Assembly: GCA_035610835.1 (NCBI GenBank)
Contig: CM069448.1
Location: 33,923,652 to 33,987,651, forward strand
Direction of reading: 5' to 3'
From: Ophiura sarsii
Taxonomy: Eukaryota > Echinodermata > Ophiuroidea > Amphilepidida > Ophiuridae
Length of the DNA: 64,000 nucleotides
The position numbers and the translations under genes are program-made. Below, in pieces: positions 1-10,688 of this stretch. How positions within the stretch are numbered: the first letter of the stretch is position 1; each line of letters begins with the position of its first letter. The notes under the pieces were generated by a model, which worked only from the letters and a program-made list of their open reading frames with translations, was not told the origin of the DNA and did not search any database.

Positions 1-54
1 GACAGTATTTAAGGAAAAACCAATGAATGGACATAACGATCCCTTGCGATCGAC

Positions 55-240
55 TCGTCGAACTTATCGCGCACACAACATAACAAAGGCACACGTTTAA
101 AACTCCGTGATGTATTCCTGATCACGACTGTTGCTACGCCGCTCTGTCACCATTCGAAAACCGCTAAGACCGAAAACTAATTCAATTTGTGGGAGATAAT
201 TTTAAATTAGGTACGGTATTTGTGTGTAATACTAAAGGGA
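55..240 (+). repeat. Copy A (5' part) of a diverged local duplication
   Basis: Bases from about 55 to 165 resemble 2638-2740: both contain the run AACTTATCGCGC, the run ATAACAAAGGCACACG, a CCGTGATG segment and TTGCTACGC. The duplication resumes after the foldback element, at about 1140-1340, which resembles 2811-2990 (repeated TTTCGGACTGA segments followed by GTGTTTAGA). Copy A was therefore split by the element at 243-1090. No coding content is recognised. Confidence 0.6.
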
Positions 241-242
241 TC

Positions 243-1090
243 AAAAAAGTAAGTCCCCCCTAAAATTATATTACTTTTGTTTACATAACTTCATACACAA
301 TTAGACGTTTTGAAAAATTGAAACGATTATGAAAAGAAAAAACGCTTGGCTACCAATAGAAAGTTTCATATTTTCGATATCAGGTTTACTTTTCCCAAAA
401 CAGTCACATTTCCTCAAAATTATGTTTTCAGAAAAAGTGACACTTACTTGTATTGGATTGTGGCAAATTTCATGTTAACGGAAACATCATTTTGGGGACA
501 TTTGACTTTTTTTTGAAAAAGTAAACATGATATTGAAAATGGGAAACTTTGTACGGATATCTTAGCGTCTTTCCTTTTCAGAAAAGTTTCAATTTCTTAA
601 ACGTTTAATTGTATGGGGTTACGCAAACAAGATTGTATAGGATTTTGAAAATTAGCCACTGTTTCTGAAAACATCGTATTGGAAATAATGAGGCAATTTT
701 GGGAAAAGTAAACATGATATTGAACAGGAGAAACTTTCTGTGAGAAGCCAAGCACTTTTCTTTTCACTAGTTTTTAAATATCTCAAAACGATTAATACTC
801 TGCGGAGTTATGCAAACAAACTTGGTCTAATATTCGTACAAAAAAAATCACGAGAGAGAGTTTTTAAATTTACTGGTATGGACCAAGTGGTACTTTTTCT
901 GAAAACATCATTTTGGGGAAATGTGACTGTTTTGGGGAAAGTAAACATGATATCGAAAGTGTAAAACTTTCTATTGGTAGCAAAGCGTTTTGTCTTTTCA
1001 TAATCGTTTCAACTTTTTGAAACCTCTACTTGTGTGTGAAGTTATGTAAACAAAAGTAATCTAATTTTAGGGGGGGGGGACTTACTTTTT
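243..1090. mobile_element. Foldback/MITE-like element, one inverted and three direct internal units
   Basis: The two ends are inverted repeats of each other over roughly 170-190 bp. The left end starts AAAAAAGTAAGTCCCCCC and the right end is the complement, GGGGGGGGACTTACTTTTT. The interior holds further copies of the same roughly 190-bp unit (GTAAACATGATAT, then AAACTTT, then a TTATGCAAACA-like segment) starting near 481, 668 and 900, in the orientation of the right end. The layout is one inverted unit followed by three direct units. There is no transposase, so the element is non-autonomous. The superfamily is not determined. Confidence 0.7.
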
Positions 1091-2171
1091 AGTATCGTAC
1101 TTAAGCAGGTTCTCTCGTAATGACCGAGAGTAAATAACTGGCGAAACTGACCTTACGGACGAACCCCTTGATAATATTGACATTATCATTTCGGACTGAC
1201 GACCTTTCGGACTGAAGATATTTCGGACTGAGAAAACGATTCTTTCGGACTACGCAGGCAATGCTGCACCCAAAAGTTACGGAGTTTCAAGTGTTTAGAC
1301 TACCAGTCACATCTGAATCTTTTTATATGTCTAATACTACATGTAGTAGTACATTGAGGATATCTTTGATAACAACAGCAACTATTATCATTACTTACTC
1401 AATTTCATCAGAAGACGTAGCAATGCTAATCACCAACGAATCGAACGGATTTGATTACTGTTTGTTTTAAGTGATCGTTCCCGTGGAAATACAATAGTAT
1501 AGACCCAGTTTGAGCTTACCTCAATTGTTAACCTAATACTGAACATCCTTTAGAAAACTCTCTAGATCCTCTATCCCCCCCCCCCCCCCCCCACACCTCT
1601 TCCCCCAAAGATCTTGAAATACAATATGCTAAACCTTCGTCGTATAAGCAATGAAAGCCAAACATGATACAACCTTGAATTGTACGTGTTTCCACTTAAC
1701 ATACCTGCACGTGAAACAGAGATGAATGGACATGCCAATCCATTGAGAGTCACACAACAAGTTTATTAATAGCCGACCACATTACCAGTCAGCTCCGGAA
1801 CGAGAGCCCGTTTCACTTGAGGCCGCTACAAACTGACTGGTGTGCGTCACCATGGTAACGTGTACCCGTCAATTTGTTCAATTGTTGCATTTTCGCTTTT
1901 CAACCCTAAATATTCGCATACACATTAACATCTTAACATTGAGGGCAGCCTAGCTACCATAATTCCTCGCGGCAGCTAGTCCGATGATTATATCTCACCT
2001 TTGACCCCAACATCTCGCAATGCAGCAAGTCGAAATTACACTTTTTTGAGCCACCACAATGAGACTTCCATTTTCTAGGCGCATTTACCACATCTTAATG
2101 AATTTTTAGGTTAAGTTAAATATACGTCTTGTAGCAGCATGTAGACTGATATTGGGTTCGATCATGATTTT
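1091..2171. other. Continuation of duplication copy A, then unassigned DNA
   Basis: 1140-1340 is the downstream half of copy A. An open frame at 1261-1470 (69 codons) has no recognisable family and does not keep the frame of its counterpart at 2926-3177. A run of 18 C residues lies at 1575-1592. Nothing else is recognisable. Confidence 0.4.
1575..1592 (+). repeat. Poly-C tract (18 C)
   Basis: This is an uninterrupted C homopolymer, one of seven long C:G homopolymers in the window. Its length may vary between individuals or be uncertain in the assembly. Confidence 0.95.
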
Positions 2172-2320
2172 AGGAATAATTAAGATACCTTTTTCGACCC
2201 ATGGTATTTAAGCTCCGTAGCTTTCGAGGTAAACACTACGCTGAATGAAGGAGTCGTGATGACCTCGAAAGCTACAGAGCTCAAATACCATGGTTCGAAA
2301 AAGGTATCTAAATTATTCCT
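2172..2320. repeat. Inverted repeat, 59-bp arms, 31-bp spacer
   Basis: 2172-2230 is the near-perfect complement of 2262-2320, with shared blocks AGGAATAATT, AGATACCTTTTTCGA, CATGGTATTT and GTAGCTTTCGAGGT. It is a compact snapback MITE or palindrome with no coding capacity. Confidence 0.85.
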
Positions 2321-2637
2321 ATACGCCTTGTAGTATTATATAGTGATACATTTTTTAACATTATTTCAGAGATAAAAGACTTATTTAATTGTTGAAAATC
2401 AGCAAAATAGGACATTTTTTCAATCTGTGACAGGAGACCGTTCCGTTCCAAAGCCCGCCCTCTATTGAAATATCAAACTTATTCATCACTCAGTGGCAGA
2501 CGGACTCCCGTCACTTGATGCATTGTATGTGTAAACATTGACGGCAATGCGTCACTAAATAGCACGCCCTCAAGCCGAACGCGTTCCCATTCCGGAACAG
2601 ACTGATTACATTGTATACATCAGAGACAGGTATTAAA

Positions 2638-3180
2638 TGAACTTATCGCGCGCAGCATCATAACAAAGGCACACGTCTAAACACCGTGATGCATTCATAG
2701 TCACGACTTATTGCTACGCTGCTCTGCCACCTGTTCTTCCCTCAGTATTGAGCCAAAACAATCTGTTGAAGAGCAGAGTAGACTCACCTAGTGAGACTTA
2801 CCTCGACTCTTAACTGGACTTAGGAATTCGGCACTTTAGACTGACGAAGTTTCGGACTAAAGATGTTTTGGAATAAAAAGACGTTTCTTTCGGACTGACG
2901 TAGGCAAGGTTGTCCCGATTACCATATGATACAGAAATTCCAGTGTTTAGATTACCATGCACATCTCAATCCGTTAATGCCCTATCGTACATCATGCTTA
3001 AACGAGACCGCAATATCCGTGCTATGGCAACAACGCGCCGTTTTCGATAAAGTTTATATTATATCAATCCCTGATATGATAGTATCACTTACCGCGTGTG
3101 AGTTTGAACCTAGACGATATGAATGTATAGATACAATTACTTTTAAATTTCTGTCGGTTACTGAGAATCATTTATAAATT
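2638..3180 (+). repeat. Copy B of the local duplication
   Basis: This is the uninterrupted counterpart of 55-240 plus 1140-1340. It includes an 83-codon open frame (2926-3177) that starts at an ATG. Its protein is not recognised and the frame is not conserved with copy A, so it is not called a gene. 3181-3533 contains nothing recognisable. Confidence 0.55.
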
Positions 3181-3546
3181 ATTTCGAGCAATTTCCTTCT
3201 AGATGCTACAGTAACGTCCTCGAATTATTAAAAAAGAATGTCCTCTTAACGGAAGCAACATCAAATATGCATGAGTTAAGTGTTGACGCATTCTCGAGGT
3301 GCCATTGGATGATTAGTAAGGCGCCTAGAAAATATGTTCCGATAATTAGAAATTAATTAGTGGCATTATTAATTATGATCATTGTGTCGAAAGCGCAAAT
3401 GGATTACAAATGTTTTATTTTCAATTCAATTACATTTCGTCCCTTCAAAAAGTGTTATAAAATGTGTTTGTGAGGTTGGGTTTTTGGATATGGATCAAGG
3501 CTGTTTAATTAATCACGCGATGATGAAAGAAGCAACATTGTTTATG

Positions 3547-4049
3547 ATATGAAGTTAAACTTTCGATCTCCACACAAGAAATATTTACCTGGAATTTTCA
3601 GGTGTTACTACACCTTTCATCAGCAGACTAATGACTCGACTTGACCTTTTGGAGGTGTGACGTCAGAATCGGGTCATAGACTCTTGGTAATTTGTACCTG
3701 CCCCCGTCTTTGTTGAGTGATGGTTGGTTGGCTCTGATGTAAATAGCCTCCTTGACACCTCTCTCGAACCGACGAGGATCCCTATCCAAGATCTTGACTT
3801 TGTCTAAGTCAACACTGTGTCCTGGTGACTCAATATGGATGTGTTGGGATACCTCGGACGAGGTGGTACAAATTACCAAGAGTCTATGACCCGATTCTGA
3901 CGTCACACCTCCAAAAGGTCAAGTCAAGTCATTAGTCTGCTGATGAAAGGTGTAGTAACACCTGAAAATTCCAGGTAAATATTTCTTGTGTTGAGATCGA
4001 AAGTTTAACTTCATATTATTTATCACCAACACAGATGAACTTTCATTCT
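3547..4049 (-). mobile_element. Short Penelope-like retroelement derivative, copy 1
   Basis: A 503-bp unit is flanked by a 13-bp direct repeat, AACATTGTTTATG (3534-3546 and 4050-4062), taken as the target-site duplication. On the minus strand it carries the end of a Penelope-like GIY-YIG endonuclease frame and a 3' tail. About 150 bp of that 3' end is repeated in inverted orientation at the 5' side, so the two ends fold back on each other. The 5' extreme also carries a short segment (AGAATGAAAGTTCATCTG) that is identical in the second copy at 16742. Both copies share the same ends and the same inverted arrangement but have different target duplications. They are therefore independent insertions of one non-autonomous family. 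Confidence 0.8.
3628..3864 (-). pseudogene. Penelope-like GIY-YIG endonuclease, C-terminal fragment
   Basis: The open frame encodes about 78 residues with the blocks VKILDRDPRRFERGVKEAI, YIRANQPSLNKDGG and YKLPRVYDPIL. These resemble the C-terminal half of the GIY-YIG nuclease of animal Penelope-like elements, where a conserved Glu (in VKEAI) and the later LNKDGG segment are typical. The reverse transcriptase and the GIY-YIG tyrosines are absent. The frame extends upstream to 3906 only because it reads through the inverted arm, so those residues are not part of the protein. This is a fragment and cannot be functional alone. It is nearly identical to the frame at 16929-17165. Family assignment is from recognised motifs; no search was run. 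Confidence 0.7.
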
Positions 4050-4062
4050 AACATTGTTTATG

Positions 4063-6556
4063 GTTTAAAGTAAAGTACATTGTTACAAACACGGATTCAT
4101 TTAATTACGTTTATGAATGAGATTAAAGACTTTGATCAGTTGAATTAACTGGTTTTGTTGAAACCCTTTTCAGGAATTATACCCGTGATTCCACGTCTCT
4201 AGAAATGTCTCAGTACCACAAAGTGAAATGTTAATAATTTCATTCAGTCATTATACAAAGACAGTTCACATTAAATGAGTCATATAAAATACTGCACTTA
4301 TGATCAATTCATTCTTTCGAATAACGCTTAAGGTTTGACTAAATGAAAGACCGACAAATATAAAAAGAAAGGTAATGCTTTTATCCTGTGCCGTGTATCT
4401 GGCGTGTCATGTCACACGGGCAATAGCATTTAAATGCATGTTAATTAAAGTATAAAATGTATCTTTCAAGAATATCTACTTGTAACATAGAAACTGCCTA
4501 ATGGAAACCTATTTCATTTCTCGATTCCATATTTAAACAATACTAGTATTAATTACTATTAATAAAGTTCTTTCTCTGTTTTTTAGTCATTTTGTCATTC
4601 TTTCAAGTCTGTGTGTTAGAGTTATATGGTAATCGACCGAGAGCACCAAGCTGGTGTAACTTACCAGCGAAGTAAAGCTACCTTGCTAGTACTTATGCCC
4701 TAACTAGCATAATTTACTAGCGGTGCAATTCTGAGAGCAAAACTTGAGAGTAAGAACGGAATAGTGACTAGCGAGATAAATATCCAAATCGCCCGACTTT
4801 AAAAAAGGTATCGCAAGCGTCAAACGTTAAATACATAGCATGCAGACAGCAATCATAATGACACGAATGGTGTTCCGAAGAATGATAAAAATGCGTCGTC
4901 ACTTTCTACGTCGAACGTTATTTGATGTACAACAATATGTGTATGTGTCGTGCAATAAAATCCAAAACGCCAAAAATATATGTAAATGTCTTCTTTTCAA
5001 TTTGTCAAAATGTTCTTAAATTTTGAAGAAGAAAAAAATTCCAAATAATCGTCAGGAAAGTTTTTCAATAATCGTCGTAAAACCCCCAAATCGATCAAAG
5101 ACTTTTTAAAACACTGTATCGGTCGGGCTCGTAGATATTTTATGTCATTGCAAACGTTTAAAGTGTTCCGAATAGCTCCGCGGGAAAGTCTTTGGCGGTG
5201 AAAGCCTACCCTACGGTATAACTGTTAAATTAACGGCGTACATAATTAGTATGATATAAGCGTCAAATTAACTCATTAAGATGCATCTCATTGGAATAAA
5301 ATATCTAATTAACCTATAAAATTATTCGCTTTTTAACACACTACGAAAGCAATAATTCCACAAAACGCGGGCAATATTTCCCATCGCAGACGATAACTTG
5401 TAATGTATGCAAAATACCAGAATGGATTCAAACTGGTGTAGTTTTATCTGTTACAAATCAACTTCATATACGCGTGCTTAGAATTTTTTGTCGTAAACCA
5501 GTATAGTTTAAATAACCCTTTTAAAGATGATAAAATGGGTGAAAAGGAACTACGATGTATCGATGCGCAAGGGCAAACCATCTCAAGTCGTGTGGAAATC
5601 GGTAGTCAATATCTACGCTGTGTAGATATCTAGCCATGAATCGTATGCATAAATCTTTATGTATGTACATGTACATGAAAACATCAGACAGGTATCTTTA
5701 TACATTGTTATATTTATTTAAGTTGATGCAAAGTTCTGCTTGCTGTTGTTGTTATTCCTTTTTCGGAGTTGATTTTTACAGAAATGTGCAGACACTTTTT
5801 TGTTAAAATTTGGGTCAGATGTGTCAGTAAAACAGGTTTCCACTTTTGTCATAGCGGAAACATTAGACAAGAAAATACATCACATCATGTAACGCGGTGC
5901 CTCAAAGAAATATATTATTTTTATGGATAGTTATTGTTAAATGAAGCATTCGAGGGTCTGGAACATGATTTGAAGAAGAAGGATATTGAAATATGTCAAC
6001 ATTTACGTAAAAGACTTTTGAGAATATTTTTAGCTATATTTGTTATCCGGTTTGCAACCAAAACACGGTAAATCGTTCATATTGCTCGAGATTTTTAATA
6101 TCTTTAAAGTTAACACTTTCCACGCGGCAGGCAGCTGCAGACGACATTCTAAAATTTCACAAAATGTTTCAAAAATGTCAAAATTACTGTATTTCATTAC
6201 CATATTTGGAATCACCATGAGAAATGCATTGAAATAAGTACAAACATGCCTAGTGTTTGGTCAGTAATCTTTGAGATAGACTTTGAAAATTATGAAAAGT
6301 TTCTGAAAAATCTGTTTTGTGTATGGTAAAAATAATAGCCGCGTGGAAAGTGTTAAGACGAAGCTAAGGGAGTGAGACACGGACGACCTTCCCCTGTACT
6401 CACATATACTGAACTTGCAAGAGACTACACATATCCTGTTTGTTGTAAATTGCATTGTGTAATAGAGATTATCCATGTATAGCGGATAGCTGCCATCTTG
6501 TTGGGGAATAATAACGGTGTTCGAGGTTTTCAGAAAGAAGACACACCTGTTTTATG
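4063..6556. other. No recognisable gene; one short inverted repeat pair to the right
   Basis: No long open frame, RNA gene or clear repeat family was recognised. At the right edge a 17-bp motif, AACACTTTCCACGCGGC (about 6111-6127), recurs as its complement near 6339-6356. It is a small hairpin-forming pair flanking a short region with overlapping chance frames on both strands. Confidence 0.4.
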
Positions 6557-7010
6557 ATATGTAAGCAAATTTGGTAACACGGTTCATGCAATGAATTGGA
6601 CGTCATGTACAGATTCAATCGAAAGTAGAATATGCCGAGAGCGATTCCCCTTTGTAGTCCGTTGCGCATGGCAACATGGATAACCTCTTTAGCAGCTAGC
6701 TGGGAACATGTTGTGTAAATGTGCTTTCAATAACTACCTGAAGCTTACAAAACCATTTGCTATCTACAGAAGATAACAACTCGTCACTTTATTAAAACGG
6801 AATGCAGGTAGGTCACAGGCCTATAATGAAGTGATGGTATCATTCACCATAAAAATAGTCATACTTTATAGCCTCAATAGGTTATCCATGTTGCCATGCG
6901 CAACGGACTACAAAGGGGAATCGTGCCTGGCCTATATTCTGCATTCAATTTGATTAGTGCATGATGTCGAATTCATTGCATGAAACGTGTTACCAAATGG
7001 GCATACATAT
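6557..7010. mobile_element. Foldback MITE, ~125-bp inverted arms
   Basis: 6557-6685 is the complement of 6890-7010 with moderate divergence. Shared blocks include TTTGGTAACACG, TTCATGCAATGAATT, CTTTGTAGTCCGTTGCGCATG and GGCAACATGGATAACC. The roughly 200-bp centre is unrelated to the arms. There is no transposase. Confidence 0.8.
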
Positions 7011-7377
7011 ATTTCTGTAAATCTTAAACGCTGTTATTTTTCTAGACAAAATTTAAATATTGATACCCAACTCAATATTATGGAGAAGATCAGAAACAAA
7101 AATCGGTTCAATAAACTTTATCAGGATTAAATAATCAAAAGATCTAGACTATTTCACATTACGTATTGTTCCATGTTGCTTCGGGGAGATTTTAAATGGA
7201 CCAGATTCGATGCAAAGGATGTCTAGAATCTAGATTTTATCTCTCTCTAAGTGGGTGTTGTTGAATTAATAATTGATTGGCAAATATATATATTGAAACA
7301 TTGCACGTAAGAACTCTAAACAAAGCAAGGCGAATTCAACGCGTGAGGTATACTTACATTAAACATAGGGTCGTATT

Positions 7378-7871
7378 CTCGTACTAAACACGGTTTTAGC
7401 TTAAAACCGTGTCTAACTAAACGCGTGTCTAAATTAAACGCGAGTTCATATTTTAAACAACGTGTTTAACAAAACACGGTTTTAAACTCCGCGAATCTCG
7501 TCCCCAGTGTTGTCGTGCGTTACTGTAAACAGGTATTTATTTTTGTTGTGGCCCTAATGGATTACAATATATATCGACCGAATACCTCAAAAGCACGTGT
7601 ATTTTTAATACTACACGATATGAACGTCAGCTTGCAGCAGGCACGGTTGAGTGATTATTCAAGGCATAAAGTTGTTGTATGAGTTTAGTTAAACGCGCTT
7701 TAAACTACCCCATACCCATGTTTAAAGTTAGACACCTTTTAGTGAGTTAGACGCGTAATTAAGTTAAACAAATTTTCGAGAATTACTTCTAGTTAAACGA
7801 TGTGTCTAAAATCAAAGATAGACGCGTGTTTAGCTTAAAACCGTGTTTAACTACGTACGAGAATACGGGCC
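7378..7871. mobile_element. MITE with terminal inverted repeats, ACACGGTTTTA-rich
   Basis: The left end GGGTCGTATTCTCGTA pairs with the right end TACGAGAATACGGGCC. The arms continue with AAACACGGTTTTA and TTAAAACCGTG segments and repeated variants of AAACGCGT. There is no coding region. The target duplication is not clear, so no superfamily is given. Confidence 0.65.
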
Positions 7872-7999
7872 TTAGTTATTACACTTTTTTCATTTTCACC
7901 ATAAATTGATCATTCTTGATTCCAATTTAATTTGTACCCGCCCCTTGTTTTAAGTTATGGTAATTGTTTGAAATTTGCATATACAAATTTGCATATGTA

Positions 8000-9789
8000 A
8001 AGATGGAGAACATCTATGTAATAATAATAATAATAATAATGGCATTTATAATGCGCCGTCAATCTAGGTAAAACTATTCCGAGGCGCAAACATATAAAAC
8101 AAAAATACAAATTAACATGAAAAATACATAAACAAGGATGATGTGCATATACATGTACATATGTATAATACAAAGAAATCAATTATAAACTGAGTCAAAT
8201 AATCTTGTTTTTAACAAGTTCTTAAAAGAGTCAAGTGAATCACAGCATCTTAAATTATAAGGTAGTGAGTTCCAGAGAGTTGGTGCAGCAACCGAAAATG
8301 CGCGATCTCCAAATGAAGAAGTAGTGCGTGGAACAACAAGTAAAAGTTTATCAGTGGACCGGAGAGTACGTTTTAGATGATATGGTACAAGAAGATTAGC
8401 AATATATGTTGGTGAAGTGCCATGCAAAGCTTTCCAAGTTAAAAGAAGAAGTTTAAAATGAATTCTTTCGCGAACAGGAAGCCAGTGGAGATCTTTCAAT
8501 ATTGGAGTGATATGATCGAATTTCCTTGTCTTTGTGAGAACGCGAGCAGCTGCATTTTGAGCAAGTTGTAGTTTGTGAAGTAAGTGATCAGTGATGCCAA
8601 AAAGAAGAGAATTGCCATTGTCAATACGAGAAGTTATAAGAGCATGGACAATAGTAGCTGCGGTTTCAAATGTTAACATTTTCCTTATACTATTGACATT
8701 CCGTATATGATAATACACTGATTGGCATATCCGTCGAACTTGAACATCCATACATAGATTATTATCAAACACAATTCCTAAGTTCCGAGCAGATTTTGAA
8801 GCAAGAACAGAAGAAGTGTCGATATTGATATGATGATCAATTATTTTACGTTGATTGAATCTGGAGGTCATAATTAAAAACTCTGTCTTATCATCATTCA
8901 ATTTCAGCTTGTTTACAGACATCCACGACTTGATTTCTAAAATACAAGCTTCTGCGCGTTGACGGGCCGACATTTCATCATTACGATCATTTAAATTAAA
9001 AGGCACATATAGTTGTGTATCGTCCGCGTAAGAATGAACATTTAATCCGTGTTTTCGAGCAATGCTAGCAATGGGAGAGGAATAGATGGTGAATAGTATA
9101 GGTCCAAGCACAGATCCTTGAGGAACGCCATATTTTAGCGGAACATGTGTAGAAATAGTTCCATTTATGTTTACTGCTTGAGTTCTGTTTTTGAGGTAGG
9201 ACTGAAACCATTTCAGAGCTGAATCCTTGACACCAATTGACTCAAGACGCCTGAACAGAATATCATGGTCAATGGTGTCGAAGGCGGCAGAGAGGTCGAG
9301 AAGAATGAGAAAAATGCCACGTTTACCATCCAATTCACGTAAAATGTCATTGTGTACTTTAAGAAGAGCGGTCTCTGTACCATGATATTTTCTGTATGCT
9401 GATTGATGTTGTTCATATAAGTTGTTTAGACATAAATGAGCAGCAAGACGATGTGCTACAACTTTTTCAACAATTTTTGATACAAAATGTAGATTGGACA
9501 CAGGACGAAAGTTTTTCAAAATGTCTGCATCCAAGGAAGGCTTCTTTATGAGTGGAGAAACAAGTGCATTTTTAAAATAGTCCGGAAATGTTGCATTTTC
9601 AAGAGAGAGATTTACAATCTTAGTAATGACGGGCACCATAATGTTGATGTGATCTTTCAACATCCATGTTGGAATTGGGTCCAATGTACACGACTTAGAA
9701 GGTGAAGACGACACAAGCTTATATATTTCATCATCAGTGGCAGGCGTAAAAGACATCATGAATGTAGCAATGTCAAGATGGAGAACATC
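8000..9789 (-). mobile_element. 5'-truncated L2/CR1-like LINE with 15-bp target duplication
   Basis: The 15-bp sequence AAGATGGAGAACATC occurs at 8000-8014 and again at 9775-9789 and brackets the element. The retrotransposon body is 8015-9774 (1,760 bp), read on the minus strand. Its 3' end (left) terminates in an (ATT)n-type microsatellite at about 8021-8040, as is usual for L2/CR1-type LINEs, which lack poly-A tails. The 5' end (right) is truncated inside the reverse transcriptase region, so the endonuclease and any ORF1 are missing. The open frame is undamaged and the duplication exact, which suggests a young insertion. Confidence 0.92.
8179..9774 (-). CDS. LINE reverse transcriptase, 5'-truncated ORF2 (L2/CR1-like)
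   Basis: The frame encodes RNA-dependent DNA polymerase for target-primed reverse transcription. The conceptual frame runs from an ATG at 9852, giving 557 residues, but the first 26 come from flanking DNA outside the target duplication. Real element protein begins near residue 27. Numbering from that ATG, visible motifs are NFRPVSN (115-121), the metal-binding block LLDLSAAFDTIDH with catalytic Asp about 186, GVPQGSVLGP (about 242-251), and the active-site YADD at 275-278. A C-terminal domain containing the L2-typical SFGDRAFSVAAPTLWNSLP follows. No stop or frameshift interrupts the 8179-9774 frame. With no promoter region, apurinic endonuclease or start of its own, the copy is very unlikely to be autonomous. 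The clade is judged by motif style; Rex/jockey relatives are the alternative. Confidence 0.9.
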   Translation of the reverse strand, partial: DIATFMMSFTPATDDEIYKLVSSSPSKSCTLDPIPTWMLKDHINIMVPVITKIVNLSLENATFPDYFKNALVSPLIKKPSLDADILKNFRPVSNLHFVSKIVEKVVAHRLAAHLCLNNLYEQHQSAYRKYHGTETALLKVHNDILRELDGKRGIFLILLDLSAAFDTIDHDILFRRLESIGVKDSALKWFQSYLKNRTQAVNINGTISTHVPLKYGVPQGSVLGPILFTIYSSPIASIARKHGLNVHSYADDTQLYVPFNLNDRNDEMSARQRAEACILEIKSWMSVNKLKLNDDKTEFLIMTSRFNQRKIIDHHINIDTSSVLASKSARNLGIVFDNNLCMDVQVRRICQSVYYHIRNVNSIRKMLTFETAATIVHALITSRIDNGNSLLFGITDHLLHKLQLAQNAAARVLTKTRKFDHITPILKDLHWLPVRERIHFKLLLLTWKALHGTSPTYIANLLVPYHLKRTLRSTDKLLLVVPRTTSSFGDRAFSVAAPTLWNSLPYNLRCCDSLDSFKNLLKTRLFDSVYN

Positions 9790-9852
9790 AATTTTACAAG
9801 TCACCTTTATGCTATAAGCCAGCGTACCACAAGATGTTATACGTGTGTACAT

Positions 9853-10200
9853 GTATTGATGGTCAACATTATAACGTACGCTGTTTCGGGTACAGAACCG
9901 GAATCCGTGTTTTACCGAAATTCAGTCTCACAATAAATTGAGCGTAGCATACAAGATAGCCGTTGAATAAACTTCTGGCCCGTCACCATTGTAATGCAAA
10001 ATGCTCTTTGCAAAATGCTCTTTTATTGTTGCTCAATCCTTGCCCATAATTGAAGTTATTCAAGCATACGATGATTCCTAAGTCTCATCCAAATCTCAGT
10101 ACTAATCCGGCTTCTCTAAAATCCTTCAACGCCCTCTTTTAACCTACGATACTCTTCACGGCGAGAAGAAGAAACTCTACTTACATAATAGTAATATCGA
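9853..10200. other. No recognisable feature
   Basis: Unique-looking AT-rich DNA without a supported open frame lies between the LINE and the next MITE. Confidence 0.4.
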
Positions 10201-10506
10201 GAAAAGTGTACTTTTCAGGTCCCAGATACTGGTATACCAGTATCGTTCAATACTTGAACATAAAATTTGCCAGCATCGGTCGATACTGGTACGATTTTAC
10301 TGCGATACCAGTGAGATTTGTCCTAGTATTGAACGATACTGGTACATAATCATGTTCCAGTATCGTCCGATACTGGAACATTTCATTATGTGCCAGTATC
10401 GGCTGATACTGGAACACTGTCTTTGTACTAGTATCGGATTACTGGGTGTTCCAGTATCGGATGATACTAGTACAGTCCTTTATCTGGGACCTAAAGTACA
10501 CTTTTT
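10201..10506. mobile_element. MITE with internal array of CCAGTATCG palindromes, copy 1
   Basis: The ends are inverted: GAAAAGTGTACTTTT followed by GGTCCCAGATACTGG on the left, and TATCTGGGACC followed by TAAAGTACACTTTTTC on the right. Between them lie about six variants of the palindrome CCAGTATCGNNCGATACTGG, spaced by short AT-rich linkers. Related copies lie at 28914-29204, 34380-34610 and 34903-35027. Chance open frames with repeating YRPILEH segments are artefacts of this array. Confidence 0.85.
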
Positions 10507-10688
10507 CACTCTCTTTATCTTCATAATCGAAAGCAGTGTTCATCTTTGGACTTACTCTCCTCCATCATTCTTCCCGAATTGTGCTTAACCTAAGACTTTA
10601 TTATTGATCCTACTTAGTCCTCATCTACCATGGAATGACCTTCCTATGCTTCTTCTACGCTCACTTTGCAAATGACACCAACTTATAT

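Noticed and set aside
2926..3177. 83-codon plus-strand frame as a gene
   Set aside because: The duplicated counterpart at 1261-1470 does not keep the frame, and no family is recognisable.
9213..9416. Short minus-strand frame inside the LINE
   Set aside because: Shadow of the reverse transcriptase frame in another register.
9775..9852. First 26 residues of the long LINE frame as native N-terminus
   Set aside because: They lie outside the 15-bp target duplication and are flanking DNA read through by chance.
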